DNA of 64,000 nt, taken from Curtobacterium sp. MCLR17_032. GTDB taxonomy: Bacteria; Actinomycetota; Actinomycetes; Actinomycetales; Microbacteriaceae. The DNA is taken from positions 248,001 through 312,000 of the forward strand of contig NZ_CP126268.1 of assembly GCF_003234795.2 (NCBI RefSeq). The letters run 5' to 3'. This document shows positions 8,778 through 17,779 of this stretch, piece after piece. Made by a program: the position numbers and the translations under genes. Each line of letters begins with the position of its first letter. Within the stretch, counting starts at the first letter, position 1. Under the pieces are notes generated by a model, which was given only the letters and a program-made list of their open reading frames with translations, made no database searches and was not told where the DNA came from.

Positions 8778-8972
8778 GGCCGCTCCTTTCGTTCGGGGTG
8801 CGGGCCGGGTGCGACCCTCGGTGCCGAGTCAATCGGAGAACGCTCGTTCTCGCAACCGGTTCCCGGGGAAGACGCAGGCTGACGGCTCCCGGGGTTCAGG
8901 TGGTGCGCAAGGCGGACTGTCGCGCGCCCTCCGGTCCGACGGCGATTTCGGCAACAGGTGTAGTTTTGGGCC

Positions 8973-10016
8973 ATGCGTGCAGTCGTCTTCGAGCAGTACC
9001 AGACCTCCCCGTCCCTGACCGACGTCGAGAAGCCCGCGCCCGGTCCGGGCGAGGTGCTCCTCAAGGTGGCCGGTGCCGGTGCCTGCCACTCCGACGTCGC
9101 CGTCTACCGCGAGTTCCGAGAGGGCCAGCCCGGCGCACAGCAGCCCGCGTTCGTCCTCGGCCACGAGAACTCCGGCTGGGTCGAGTCCGTTGGGGACGGC
9201 GTCACCGGGTTCACCGAGGGGGACGCCTACCTGGTCTACGGCCCGGTCGGCTGCGGGCACTGCCGGTACTGCTCGAAGGGGCAGGACACCTACTGCGAGA
9301 ACGCCGCCACCAACCCGTACATGGGCATCGGCCTCGGGCGCGACGGCGGCATGGCGGAGTACGTGACCGTCCCGGCCCGCAACCTCGTCCCGCTCGGTGA
9401 CGCCGACCCGATCGCGGCCGCACCCCTCAGCGACGCCGCCCTGACGCCGTACCACGCGATCAAGAACTCCCTGCCGAACCTGGCCGGCGGCGGCAAGTAC
9501 GCGCTCGTCGTCGGACTGGGTGGCCTCGGGCAGATCGCCGTCCAGATCCTCACCGCCCTCACCGGAGCGACCGTCATCGCGACGGACATGAAGGAGGACG
9601 CGATGGCGCGCGCTGCCGAGCGCGGCGCGATCACCGTCCCCGGGGGCCCCGACCAGGCCGACCGGATCCGCGAGATCACCGGCGGCAAGGGTGTCGACGC
9701 GGCGTTCGACTTCGTCGGTGCGACCCCGACCGTCAAGCTCGCGCAGGCGTCGATGGCCGTCGGCGGCCGCTTCACCGTCGTCGGGATCGCCGGCGGGACC
9801 ACCGAGTGGAACTTCTTCTCGACGCCGTACGAGTCGACCATCACGAACACCTACTGGGGCACGATCGAGGACCTGCACGACGTCGTCGCGATGTACCGCG
9901 CGAGGCAGATCGAGCCGGACATCGAGCGGTTCGCCCTGGCCGACGCGCTCGAGGCCTACCGGAAGCTCGAGGCCGGCGAGCTCAGTGGCCGCGCGGTGGT
10001 CGTCCCGACGCTCTAG
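8973..10016 (+). CDS. NAD-dependent zinc alcohol dehydrogenase
   Basis: 347 residues of the medium-chain dehydrogenase family. Catalytic zinc ligands: Cys in GAGACHSDV and HE in VLGHENSGW. Structural zinc Cys cluster CGHCRYCSKGQDTYC. Rossmann motif VVGLGGLGQIA. The overall pattern, including NPYMGIGLGRDGGMAEY, resembles NAD-dependent alcohol dehydrogenases of actinobacteria that act on simple or aromatic alcohols. Leaderless start: TAGTTT at 8961-8966 is 6 bases before ATG 8973. Divergent from the OsmC gene. Confidence 0.92.
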   Translation: MRAVVFEQYQTSPSLTDVEKPAPGPGEVLLKVAGAGACHSDVAVYREFREGQPGAQQPAFVLGHENSGWVESVGDGVTGFTEGDAYLVYGPVGCGHCRYCSKGQDTYCENAATNPYMGIGLGRDGGMAEYVTVPARNLVPLGDADPIAAAPLSDAALTPYHAIKNSLPNLAGGGKYALVVGLGGLGQIAVQILTALTGATVIATDMKEDAMARAAERGAITVPGGPDQADRIREITGGKGVDAAFDFVGATPTVKLAQASMAVGGRFTVVGIAGGTTEWNFFSTPYESTITNTYWGTIEDLHDVVAMYRARQIEPDIERFALADALEAYRKLEAGELSGRAVVVPTL

Positions 10017-10051
10017 CGTGCGCCGGTCATCGGGCCCTAGGGTCGGGTCCG

Positions 10052-11011
10052 ATGACCGACACCGCAGTCCACTCGGCACTCGAGTCCTGGTCCCCGGCAC
10101 AGCTGCGGGACTGGAACCCGTCCTGGCGACAGGACCTGGCGGCGTCGGCGGCCCCGGCGCTCACCCTGGTCGGTGACGCCTCGTGGGGTGCAGCCGTCCG
10201 CGATGCCGTGCAGCTCCCCGTCGCCGATCCACTGTTGTGGGCCAACCGACGCCTCGACCTGTCGTCCGGGCACTGGGCGATCACGGGCATCCGGTTCCGC
10301 GGACGGGACATCGCGAAGCCCTTCGTCGACGTGATCGCCACGGACGTGACCCCGGACACCGCCGGCATCGCAGAACTCGCCGAGGTGCTCACCGCCCACC
10401 GGGAGTTCGCTCCGCTGTGCCTCCGTGTGCACCTGCCCGGCGACCAGCGGTCGGCGCCGGCGTCGGACGGGTTCACCGCCGTGCCGGACCTGCTCGTGGT
10501 GGCGGCCCCGGTCGCGCGAGTGGCCGCCGGCGCCGCGAGCACCGGTGTGGACGTCGAACTCGTCCGGGCCGAGCCGGCCGGCGCCGCGGTCCGAGTCGCC
10601 GATGCTTACGACGGGCTACGGCGCTCGGAGCCGGACCTGGACCAGTGGGCGACCGCCGCCGACCAGGACTCGCTCGCCGACGCGGACGAGGAAGGGCTGC
10701 TGTTCGACGTGGTGATCGCCGGACGCACCGCCGGGGTCGTCGCTGCGGCGCGGGACGACGTGGACGGCTTCACCGGGTTCACGGTCGAGGAGATCGTCCT
10801 GGACGCCGAGCACCGCGGGCACGGGTACGGGCCGCTCGTCCTGCGCCAGCTCGCTCGTGCGCTGCCGGCCGGCCCCTCGGACGTGCTCCGCGGGCACATC
10901 CACCCCGGCAACACCCGGTCGCTCCGGAACGCCCTGGCGAGTGGTCGCGAGGTGGTGTCGTCGCTGGTGTGGGTCACGCCGACCGGCTACCCGGGCATGC
11001 CGACGATCTGA
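10052..11011 (+). CDS. GNAT family N-acetyltransferase
   Basis: 319 residues. The C-terminal half carries the GNAT acetyl-CoA site: TVEEIVLDAEHRGHGYGPLV, followed by LRQLARAL and a GHIHPGNTRSLRNALASGRE motif typical of the beta6-alpha4 part. The N-terminal 150 residues are not recognised and may be a degenerate second GNAT half. The open frame starts earlier, but TAGGGT (10038-10043) 8 bases before ATG 10052 marks a leaderless start, placing the gene just after the ADH stop. Substrate unknown. Confidence 0.8.
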   Translation: MTDTAVHSALESWSPAQLRDWNPSWRQDLAASAAPALTLVGDASWGAAVRDAVQLPVADPLLWANRRLDLSSGHWAITGIRFRGRDIAKPFVDVIATDVTPDTAGIAELAEVLTAHREFAPLCLRVHLPGDQRSAPASDGFTAVPDLLVVAAPVARVAAGAASTGVDVELVRAEPAGAAVRVADAYDGLRRSEPDLDQWATAADQDSLADADEEGLLFDVVIAGRTAGVVAAARDDVDGFTGFTVEEIVLDAEHRGHGYGPLVLRQLARALPAGPSDVLRGHIHPGNTRSLRNALASGREVVSSLVWVTPTGYPGMPTI

Positions 11012-11055
11012 GGGATCGCAGCGCACGTATGGGCAACATTTGTGTTCATTAGTCA

Positions 11056-11070
11056 ATGCAATCGTTGCAT
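11056..11070. promoter_or_regulatory. Palindrome ATGCAA-TCG-TTGCAT upstream of VOC gene
   Basis: Perfect 6-bp arms around 3 bases in an AT-richer stretch (11030-11070) that is likely the promoter of the VOC protein at 11125. Operator-like; no regulator assigned. Confidence 0.4.
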
Positions 11071-11124
11071 CGCAGGTGCGGTGATGCCTTGACGGGGGAC
11101 CTCGGCAGCAGGAGTGTTGCGCGC

Positions 11125-11526
11125 ATGACCCTCTTCATCAGCTGTCCGGTCGCGAGCGTCGAGCGTGCGACCGCCTTCTACGAAGCGCTCGGCTGGACGC
11201 AGAACGCCGAGATGTCCGGCGACGCGGTGTCCTGCTTCGCGATCGCCCCCGAGCAGTACGTCATGCTCGCCAGTCGGGAGATGTACGCCAGCGTCGGCGG
11301 CACCGAGGACCTCATCGGCGGCCCGGACACCCCCTCGAAGACGACGGTGTCGTTCGACCTCCCCAGCCAGGAGGCCGTGGACGAGCTCGTCGAACGCGCG
11401 GCCGCTGCGGGCGGCAGGATCGGCGACACCGACGACTACCCGTTCATGTACCAGCGCCAGTTCGACGACCCGGACGGGTACCACTGGTCGCCGTTCTGGA
11501 TGAAGCCCGTCGCCGCCACCGCCTGA
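11125..11526 (+). CDS. VOC (glyoxalase/bleomycin-resistance) family protein
   Basis: 133 residues with the two VOC halves: FISCPVASVERATAFYEALG at the start and a second half ending FDDPDGYHWSPFWM. Members are metal-dependent lyases, dioxygenases or binding proteins; this single-domain type with glyoxalase-like IAPEQYVMLAS strand is usually of unknown substrate. ATG 11125 is chosen because the protein then begins exactly at the first VOC strand; AGGAG lies about 10 bases upstream. Monocistronic. Confidence 0.85.
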   Translation: MTLFISCPVASVERATAFYEALGWTQNAEMSGDAVSCFAIAPEQYVMLASREMYASVGGTEDLIGGPDTPSKTTVSFDLPSQEAVDELVERAAAAGGRIGDTDDYPFMYQRQFDDPDGYHWSPFWMKPVAATA

Positions 11527-11605
11527 CGGCCCGCGCCTCCGGTCGTCAGCCGGCGCGCTCGACCGCAGGCGGACGGCACCCTGGTGCAGGAGGTCGACGG
11601 CACGG

Positions 11606-12316
11606 TCACCGGGCGCGGTCCGGGGTCCGTGCCGCGTACCCGACGCGGCTCTGCTGGACGTGCGCTGCCATGCGCGCGACCGCCGTCTCGACGTCTCCCG
11701 CGTCGATCGCCGACAGGATCTGTCGGTGCTCGGGCCAGAGCCGCTTGCCGCGCGAGAAGGTGTCCATCGCGTACAGCCACTCGATCTTCCGCGAGAGCTG
11801 GCGGAGCAGCGTGGCGAGCGTGGTGCTGCCGGAGAGCTCGGCGACCAGGAAGTGGAAGCGGTCGTTGAGGTCGACGAGCTGCCCGAGGTCGTCGCGCTCC
11901 ACGGCTCGGTCCCCGGCGTCGAGGACCTCGCCGAGCTCCCGGCGCACCCGCCACCAGTCCGCCGGTGGGGTGTCGCCGTCGAACAGTGTCCTGGCACGGG
12001 TCGCGGCACGCCTGGCGGTGGCGACCTCGAGCGACTCGCGCACCGCGAACAGGTCGTCGGCCTCGTCGAAGGGGATCGCGGCGATGCGCGAGCCGACGTT
12101 CGGCTGCGACACGACGAAGCCCTCGCCCTCGAGCCCGCGGAGCGCCTCGCGCACGGGCACCCGGGAGACGCCGTAGCGCTCCGCGAGGAACGCCTCGGTC
12201 ACCCGGGTGCCGGGCAGCAGGTCGCCCGCGACGATGTCGCGGCGGATCGCGTCGAGGACACCGGCTCCGTTCAGCACGGGGCCAAGCGTCCCACAACCGG
12301 CCGGGACGCTCGTCAC
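11606..12316 (-). CDS. GntR family regulator with FCD ligand domain
   Basis: 236 residues. The winged helix is visible at about 20-80: IRRDIVAGDLLPGTRVTEAF, then LAERYGVSRVPVREALRGLE. The C-terminal FCD domain includes the metal-site pattern with DLNDRFHFLV and EHRQILSAIDAGD, whose Asp and His residues normally bind Zn or Ni. It is the last gene of the peptide-uptake operon; its GTG (12316) overlaps the ATPase stop as GTGA, so it is translationally coupled. An alternative GTG at 12277 would give 223 residues. It most likely controls its own operon through TTGYRYACAA-type palindromes at 19499 and 19529. Confidence 0.9.
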   Translation of the reverse strand: MTSVPAGCGTLGPVLNGAGVLDAIRRDIVAGDLLPGTRVTEAFLAERYGVSRVPVREALRGLEGEGFVVSQPNVGSRIAAIPFDEADDLFAVRESLEVATARRAATRARTLFDGDTPPADWWRVRRELGEVLDAGDRAVERDDLGQLVDLNDRFHFLVAELSGSTTLATLLRQLSRKIEWLYAMDTFSRGKRLWPEHRQILSAIDAGDVETAVARMAAHVQQSRVGYAARTPDRAR

Positions 12317-13986
12317 ACCGCGCTCTCCGCGAGGGACCGGCCCGGGATCGCGTCGAGCAGGTCCTTCGTGTACTGCTCCTGCGGGTCGTCGAACACCCGG
12401 GCGACCGAGCCCCGCTCGACGACCGCACCGCGCCGCATCACCACGACGTCGTCCGCGATCCGCCGGACCACCCCGAGGTCGTGCGTGATGAACAGGTAGC
12501 TCAACCCGAGTCGGTCCTGCAGGTCGTCGAGCAGGGCGAGGATCTGCTCCTGCACGAGCACGTCGAGCGCGGAGACCGCCTCGTCGAGGATGAGCAGGTC
12601 CGGCTCGAGCGCGAGCGCCCGGGCGATCGCGACACGCTGCCGCTGTCCGCCGGAGAGTTCGTTCGGCCGCAGCTGGGCGACGGCCCGGGGCAGGGCGACC
12701 TGGTCGAGCAGGGTCGCCACCCGCTCGGTGCGCGCGGCCCGGTCGCCGATGCCGAACACCCGGAGCGGTTCGTCGATCACCCGCTCGATGGTGGACGTCG
12801 GGTCGAGCGACCCGTACGGGTCCTGGAACACCGGCTGCACCCGTCGCCGGACGCCCCGCCGTTCCGCCCCGCGGGCACTGCCGATCGAGAGCCCGTCGAC
12901 CAGGGCGCTGCCGGACGTCGGCGCCTCGAGCCCGAGCACGATGCGCGCGACGGTCGTCTTCCCCGAGCCGGACTCCCCGACGACGGCGGTGGTGGTCCCG
13001 CGGCGGACCGCGAACGACACCCCGTCCGCCGCCCGGAGCGTGCCGGCACCACGACCACGGATCCGGTACTCCTTGACCAGGTCCGACACGACGAGGATCG
13101 GCTCACCGGTGACGGTCGGCTCGGGCGGCAGCCCGGACAGTGCCGGTGCGGCCGCGATGAGCCGCTTCGTGTACTCGTGCTGCGGGTTCCGCAGGATCTC
13201 GCCGGGCGCGCCCTGCTCGACGACCTCGCCGTCGAGCATGACGACCACCCGGTCGGTCCGGTCGGCCGCGACCCCGAGGTCGTGCGTGACGAACAGCAGC
13301 GTCGTGCCGTGCTGGTCCACGAGCGTCTGCAGGTGGTCGAGGATCTGCCGCTGCACGGTCACGTCGAGTGCGCTCGTCGGCTCGTCCGCGATGAGCAGCT
13401 CCGGCTGGCGGGCCAGCGCGATCGCGATGAGGATGCGCTGCCGCATGCCGCCGGAGAACTCGTGCGGGAACTGGTCCGCGCGCCGGCTCGCCTCCGGGAT
13501 CCCGGCCTCGGTCATCAGGGCGACCACCCGCTGGCGGATCGTGGCCCGCCCGCGCATCCCCCCGGCGCGCAGCGTGTCCGCGATCTGCGCCCCGACCCGC
13601 ATCGAGGGGTTCAGGTTCGTCGACGGGTCCTGCGGGACGAGCCCGATCCGGCCACCGCGGACGCGCCGCATCGCGGACTCGTCGGCCCCGGTCACGTCGA
13701 GGTCGCCGAGTCGGATCGACCCGCCCGTGACGTGTCCGGCACCCGGAAGCAGCCGCAGCACCGCCGCGATGAGCGTCGACTTGCCGGAACCGGACTGGCC
13801 GACGATCGCGACGCGCTCGCCGCGGCGGACGTCGAGGTCGACTCCGTGCAGCACCTCGGTACTGCCGAACGCGACCCGCAGGTCACGCACGGAGAGCAGG
13901 GGCTCGCCGGGGTCGGACGGGAGGCTCGGCTCGCGTCCGTCGGTCGTCGTCCGGTCGGTCATGGGTGCGTCAGCGTCCTGTGGCAT
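12313..13986 (-). CDS. Dipeptide/oligopeptide ABC transporter, fused double ATPase
   Basis: 557 residues carrying two complete ABC ATPase halves, equivalent to DppD plus DppF in one chain. Half 1: Walker A GQSGSGKST (about 63-71), signature FSGGMRQRI, Walker B LLIADEPTSALD. Half 2: GESGSGKTT, signature LSGGQRQRV, Walker B LLILDEAVSALD; here Ala replaces the usual Pro-Thr after DE. ATG 13986 has an AGAGGAG Shine-Dalgarno 8 bases away and overlaps the end of the gamma-glutamyltransferase gene by 17 bases. Energises the permease pair encoded upstream in the same operon. The N-terminal tail contains one GACGGGAGGC motif (13916-13925). Confidence 0.93.
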   Translation of the reverse strand: MPQDADAPMTDRTTTDGREPSLPSDPGEPLLSVRDLRVAFGSTEVLHGVDLDVRRGERVAIVGQSGSGKSTLIAAVLRLLPGAGHVTGGSIRLGDLDVTGADESAMRRVRGGRIGLVPQDPSTNLNPSMRVGAQIADTLRAGGMRGRATIRQRVVALMTEAGIPEASRRADQFPHEFSGGMRQRILIAIALARQPELLIADEPTSALDVTVQRQILDHLQTLVDQHGTTLLFVTHDLGVAADRTDRVVVMLDGEVVEQGAPGEILRNPQHEYTKRLIAAAPALSGLPPEPTVTGEPILVVSDLVKEYRIRGRGAGTLRAADGVSFAVRRGTTTAVVGESGSGKTTVARIVLGLEAPTSGSALVDGLSIGSARGAERRGVRRRVQPVFQDPYGSLDPTSTIERVIDEPLRVFGIGDRAARTERVATLLDQVALPRAVAQLRPNELSGGQRQRVAIARALALEPDLLILDEAVSALDVLVQEQILALLDDLQDRLGLSYLFITHDLGVVRRIADDVVVMRRGAVVERGSVARVFDDPQEQYTKDLLDAIPGRSLAESAV

Positions 13987-15937
13987 GTCCCTGGGCTCCT
14001 CTCGGGTTGGCGGCGGCGCCGAGGACGCCGGTGGCGGGGTCCCGCGTCACGCAGGACAGACGGCCGAGCGACCAGTCGCCGGCGCGGGTGACGACGTGCC
14101 CGAGGGCCTCGAGGCCGGCGATGACGTCGTCGCCGAGGCGGTCCTCGACCACCAGGCCACCGGGCGTCCAGGTCCGGGGCCAGAACGAGCCCGGGAAGGA
14201 CGTGGTGTGCAGCGCGGGAGCGTCGATGGCCTGCTGGGGGGTGTACCCGCCGACGATCGTCCGGAGCAGGAACAGCAGCTGCCACTGGTCCTGCTGGTCA
14301 CCGCCGGGGGAGCCGAGCGCCGTGACCGGCGCGCCGTCGCGGAGCACCAGGGTCGGCGTGAGGGTCGTCCGCGGGCGCTGGCCGGGGCGCAGCGTCGACG
14401 CGGTGCCGTCCTCGAGCCAGACCATCTGCAGGCGGGTGCCGAGGCAGAACCCGAGCTCCGGGATCGTCGGCGAGGACTGCAGCCAGCCGCCGGACGGAGT
14501 CGCGCTGACGATGTTGCCCCAGCGGTCGACGACGTCGATGTGGACCGTGTCGCCCCGGGTCTCGCCGGTCGCCATCACGATCGGCTCGCCGCGGTCCTCG
14601 GTCAGGGCGTCGTCCTCGGCGGGGGCCGCGACCGCGTTCCCACGGGCACCGGGCACGGTCGGTTCGCCGACACCGGCGACGGGTTCGCCCCTCGGTGTGT
14701 ACGTCTCGCGGAGTGGCGGGAGCGCCCCGGCGGCGACGGACACCGACCCCGGACGGAGCTCGTGCGAGGCATGCTCGCCGATGAGGGTGCGGCGCTCGTC
14801 CGAGTACGCGTCGGAGAGCAGCTCGGCCATCGGGACGTCGCCGTCGCCGTAGTACGCCTCGCGGTCGGCGAGGGCGAGCTTCTGCGCCTCGACGATCGTG
14901 TGCGCACCGGCGACGGTGGACGGGTCGAGCAGGGCGTCGTCGAGCGGGTCGAGCAGTCGCAGCGTCTGGAGCAGCGCCGGCCCCTGTCCCCACGGCCCGG
15001 TCTTCGCGATCGTGCAGCCGCGGAACTCGGCCGTCGTCGCCGGTTCGTACGACGCCCGGAACGCGGCGAGGTCGTCGGCGCGGATGACCCCGGCGTGGTC
15101 GGTGCCCGAGGCGTGACGGTGCGGGGCCCGCACGAAGCGGTCGATCGCCTCGGCGACGAACCCGGTCGCCCACGCCTCCCGGGCGGCGTCGATCCGGGCG
15201 ACGCGGCCCTCCGCTGCGGCCCCGTCGTGACCGGAGCCGGCGTCGACGAGCCGCTCGAGCACGGAAGCCCACGTCTCGTTCCGGACGACGTCCCCGGCGA
15301 CCGGCACCGTCCCCACGGGCTCGGCCGCCACGTCGCTCCGCAAGCTCCGCGACGCGTCGGAACCGGCCCGCGTGGGCCCACCTCCCGTCAGCCACAGAGC
15401 GGCGGAGGACGGCCAGTGGTCGCGGAACAGGCTCTCCACCGTCGCGATCGTCGCGGCCACGCGCGGCGCGATCGGGTGCCCGTCACGGGCGTAGCCGACG
15501 GCCGGCGCGAGGACGTCGGCGAGTTCCCACGTGCCGTGGTCGCGGAGCAGCAGGAGCCAGGCGTCGACGGCGCCCGGGACGGCCGCGGCGAGTGCCCCGG
15601 CGCCGGGGACCAGGTCGAGGCCCTCGGCGCGGAAGTGCTCCGGCGTCGCGCCGGCCGGAGCCGGACCCTGCCCCATGAGGACCCGGGGCGTCGGGTCGTC
15701 CGCGGTGGCGAAGATCCCGGTCATGTCGCCACCGGGGCCGTTCAGGTGCGGTTCCACGACGTGCAGGACGAACGCGCCGGCGACGGCGGCGTCGAAGGCG
15801 TTGCCGCCGCGCTCCAGGACGGACTGCGCGGTGGCGGTCGCGATCCAGTGCGTGGACGCGGCCATGCCGAACGTGCCCAGCAGGTCCGGCCGGGTGGTCT
15901 CGGCACTCGGTTCGACGAAGGCGGGGTTGGTGCTCAC
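13970..15937 (-). CDS. ggt: Gamma-glutamyltransferase family protein
   Basis: 655 residues. Gamma-glutamyltransferases hydrolyse gamma-glutamyl bonds, for instance in glutathione, after self-cleaving before a Thr. The likely processing Thr is in ETRGDTVHIDVVDRWGN near residue 463, matching the family T-x-H-x-x-V-x-D pattern; PSGGW and LGTR lie downstream. The N-terminus (MAASTHWIATATAQSVLERG, NAFDAAVAGAF) is typical of the large subunit. There is no signal peptide, which is unusual for this class and suggests cytoplasmic action on imported peptides. It sits inside a peptide ABC operon between the permease and ATPase genes. Confidence 0.9.
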   Translation of the reverse strand: MSTNPAFVEPSAETTRPDLLGTFGMAASTHWIATATAQSVLERGGNAFDAAVAGAFVLHVVEPHLNGPGGDMTGIFATADDPTPRVLMGQGPAPAGATPEHFRAEGLDLVPGAGALAAAVPGAVDAWLLLLRDHGTWELADVLAPAVGYARDGHPIAPRVAATIATVESLFRDHWPSSAALWLTGGGPTRAGSDASRSLRSDVAAEPVGTVPVAGDVVRNETWASVLERLVDAGSGHDGAAAEGRVARIDAAREAWATGFVAEAIDRFVRAPHRHASGTDHAGVIRADDLAAFRASYEPATTAEFRGCTIAKTGPWGQGPALLQTLRLLDPLDDALLDPSTVAGAHTIVEAQKLALADREAYYGDGDVPMAELLSDAYSDERRTLIGEHASHELRPGSVSVAAGALPPLRETYTPRGEPVAGVGEPTVPGARGNAVAAPAEDDALTEDRGEPIVMATGETRGDTVHIDVVDRWGNIVSATPSGGWLQSSPTIPELGFCLGTRLQMVWLEDGTASTLRPGQRPRTTLTPTLVLRDGAPVTALGSPGGDQQDQWQLLFLLRTIVGGYTPQQAIDAPALHTTSFPGSFWPRTWTPGGLVVEDRLGDDVIAGLEALGHVVTRAGDWSLGRLSCVTRDPATGVLGAAANPRGAQGHATGR

Positions 15938-15941
15938 GGTG

Positions 15942-16829
15942 TCACTTCCGGTCGGAGGCGGTGGGGTCGAGGGCGTCGCGCAGGGCGTCCCCGAACAGGT
16001 TGAAGCCGAGGCAGATGACGGCGATGGCGATGCCGGGGACGACCGCGGCCCACGGCGCCTGGCCGAGGTACTGCTGGGCGTCCGAGAGCATGATGCCGAG
16101 GCTCGGCGTGGGCGGCTGGATGCCGAGCCCGAGGAAGGACAGCAGCGCCTCGCCGATCACGGCGACCGGCATGATCACCGTCGCCTGCACGATGATCGCC
16201 GACACGCAGTTCGGCAGCACGTGCTGGGCGATGATGCGGGCGCCACCGGCGTCGAGGGTCTTCGCGCTCGTGACGAAGTCGGCACTCGTGATGCGGAGCG
16301 TCTCACCGCGGACGATGCGGATCATCGCCGGGACGTGCGAGACGCCGATCGCGATGACCGCGTTCGACAGGCTCGGGCCGCTGATGGCGGCGAGGCCGAC
16401 CGCGATGATGAGGAACGGGAACGCGAGGGCCACGTCGGTCAGGCGGGAGATGACCGCGTCGAGCCACTTCCAGTACCCGGCGAGCAGGCCGAGCGGCGTG
16501 CCGATGACGACGGACACCAGGACGGACAGCGCGCCGACGATCAGCGAGACCTGCACGCCGTAGAGCGTGCGGGACAGGATGTCGCGCCCCAGGTCGTCGG
16601 TGCCGAGGCCGAACCCGACCGTGAACGGCACCTGGAACGGCAGGTCGAAGTGCGTCTCGGTGGGGTCGTGCGGGGCGACGAGCGGTGCGGTGAGCGCCGC
16701 GAGGACGACGACCGCGAGCATGATGCCCCCGGTCATGCCGAGGCGGTTCGATCGGACCTGCCGCCAGACACGGCCGCGGCTGGAGCCGAGGTCGAACGCG
16801 GCGGCTTCGGTCGGGGTGAGCGTGGTCAC
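15942..16829 (-). CDS. ABC transporter permease, DppC type
   Basis: 295 residues. An N-terminal cytoplasmic tail and one membrane helix (MTGGIMLAVVVLAALTAPLV) precede the pattern DDLGRDILSRTLYGVQVSL and the permease domain with about five further helices. The ATPase-contacting EAA loop reads TSAKTLDAGGARIIAQHVLP. C-terminus FNLFGDALRDALDP is typical of DppC. GTG 16829 overlaps the DppB stop as GTGA. Forms the membrane channel with the next protein. Confidence 0.92.
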   Translation of the reverse strand: MTTLTPTEAAAFDLGSSRGRVWRQVRSNRLGMTGGIMLAVVVLAALTAPLVAPHDPTETHFDLPFQVPFTVGFGLGTDDLGRDILSRTLYGVQVSLIVGALSVLVSVVIGTPLGLLAGYWKWLDAVISRLTDVALAFPFLIIAVGLAAISGPSLSNAVIAIGVSHVPAMIRIVRGETLRITSADFVTSAKTLDAGGARIIAQHVLPNCVSAIIVQATVIMPVAVIGEALLSFLGLGIQPPTPSLGIMLSDAQQYLGQAPWAAVVPGIAIAVICLGFNLFGDALRDALDPTASDRK

Positions 16830-17779
16830 TTGGTCCCTCCCACGCGGATCTTCGGGTTGATGACGGAGTAGAGCACGTCGACGGCGAAGTTGATGAGCAC
16901 GTAGCCGAGCGTGATGACGAGGACGACGGCCTGGATCACCGGGTAGTCCCGGGTGAACACCGAGTCGAGCGTGAGCTTGCCGAAGCCGGGCAGCGCGAAG
17001 ATGCGCTCGGTGACGACGGCGCCCGAGATGAGCCCGCCGAGCTGCAGCCCGACGATGGTGACGACCACGATCATCGAGTTCCGCAGGCCGTACCGGAACA
17101 GCACCCGACCGCGGGAGAGCCCCTTGGCCCGGGCGGTCCGGACGAAGTCGGTCTTCATCGTCTCGATCATCGACGCCCGGGTCTGCCGCATGATCACGGC
17201 TGCCAGGGACGTGCCGAGGATCACGGCCGGGAGCGTCAGGTGGTACAGCGCGCTCAGCGGGTTCGTCGTCATCGGGACGTAGCCCGAGGCGGGGAACCAC
17301 CCGAGGCCGGCCGCGAGCCACACGATCGCCAGGATCCCGAGCCAGAAGTTCGGCACCGAGAGCCCGACGAGCGCCGCGGCGTTCGCCATCCACTCGGGCC
17401 AGCGGCCGCGGTACCGCTCGGCCAGGGTGCCGAGGGCGACGCCGACCAGCACCGCGACGACGATCGCGTACAGCGCCAGCCACAGCGTGACCGGGAGCGT
17501 CGCGCCGAGGAGCTCGGTGACGGGGGTGCCGGTGCGGGTCGAGCGGCCGAGGTCGCCCTGCAGCGCGTTGACGACGAACCGCCAGTACTGCACGACGATC
17601 GAGTCGTCGAGGCCGAGCGAGGCGCGGACCGCGGCGAGGCGGGCGGGGCTCGCTTCCTCACCGGCCAGGGCGAGCGCCGGGTCGCCCGGCAGCTGCCGGA
17701 CGCCGACGAACACCACGATCGACGCGAGCACGAGGGTGAGCGCCGCCTGCCACAGGCGGGTCGTCACGTAGCGGATCAC
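16826..17779 (-). CDS. ABC transporter permease, DppB type
   Basis: 317 residues, the usual DppB length. Begins with VIRYVTTRLWQAALTLVLAS, followed by the periplasmic domain with LPGDPALALAGEEASPARLA, and EAA loop TARAKGLSRGRVLFRYGLRN. Ends VLYSVINPKIRVGG, the standard DppB C-terminus. GTG 17779 overlaps the binding-protein stop as GTGA. The much longer open frame upstream on this strand is a shadow of the binding-protein gene. Confidence 0.93.
   Translation of the reverse strand: MIRYVTTRLWQAALTLVLASIVVFVGVRQLPGDPALALAGEEASPARLAAVRASLGLDDSIVVQYWRFVVNALQGDLGRSTRTGTPVTELLGATLPVTLWLALYAIVVAVLVGVALGTLAERYRGRWPEWMANAAALVGLSVPNFWLGILAIVWLAAGLGWFPASGYVPMTTNPLSALYHLTLPAVILGTSLAAVIMRQTRASMIETMKTDFVRTARAKGLSRGRVLFRYGLRNSMIVVVTIVGLQLGGLISGAVVTERIFALPGFGKLTLDSVFTRDYPVIQAVVLVITLGYVLINFAVDVLYSVINPKIRVGGTK

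Noticed and set aside
12590..16003. Plus-strand open frame of over 1,100 codons opposite the peptide operon
   Set aside because: Low-complexity Arg/Pro/Ser product, while the minus strand encodes complete ATPase and gamma-glutamyltransferase motifs.
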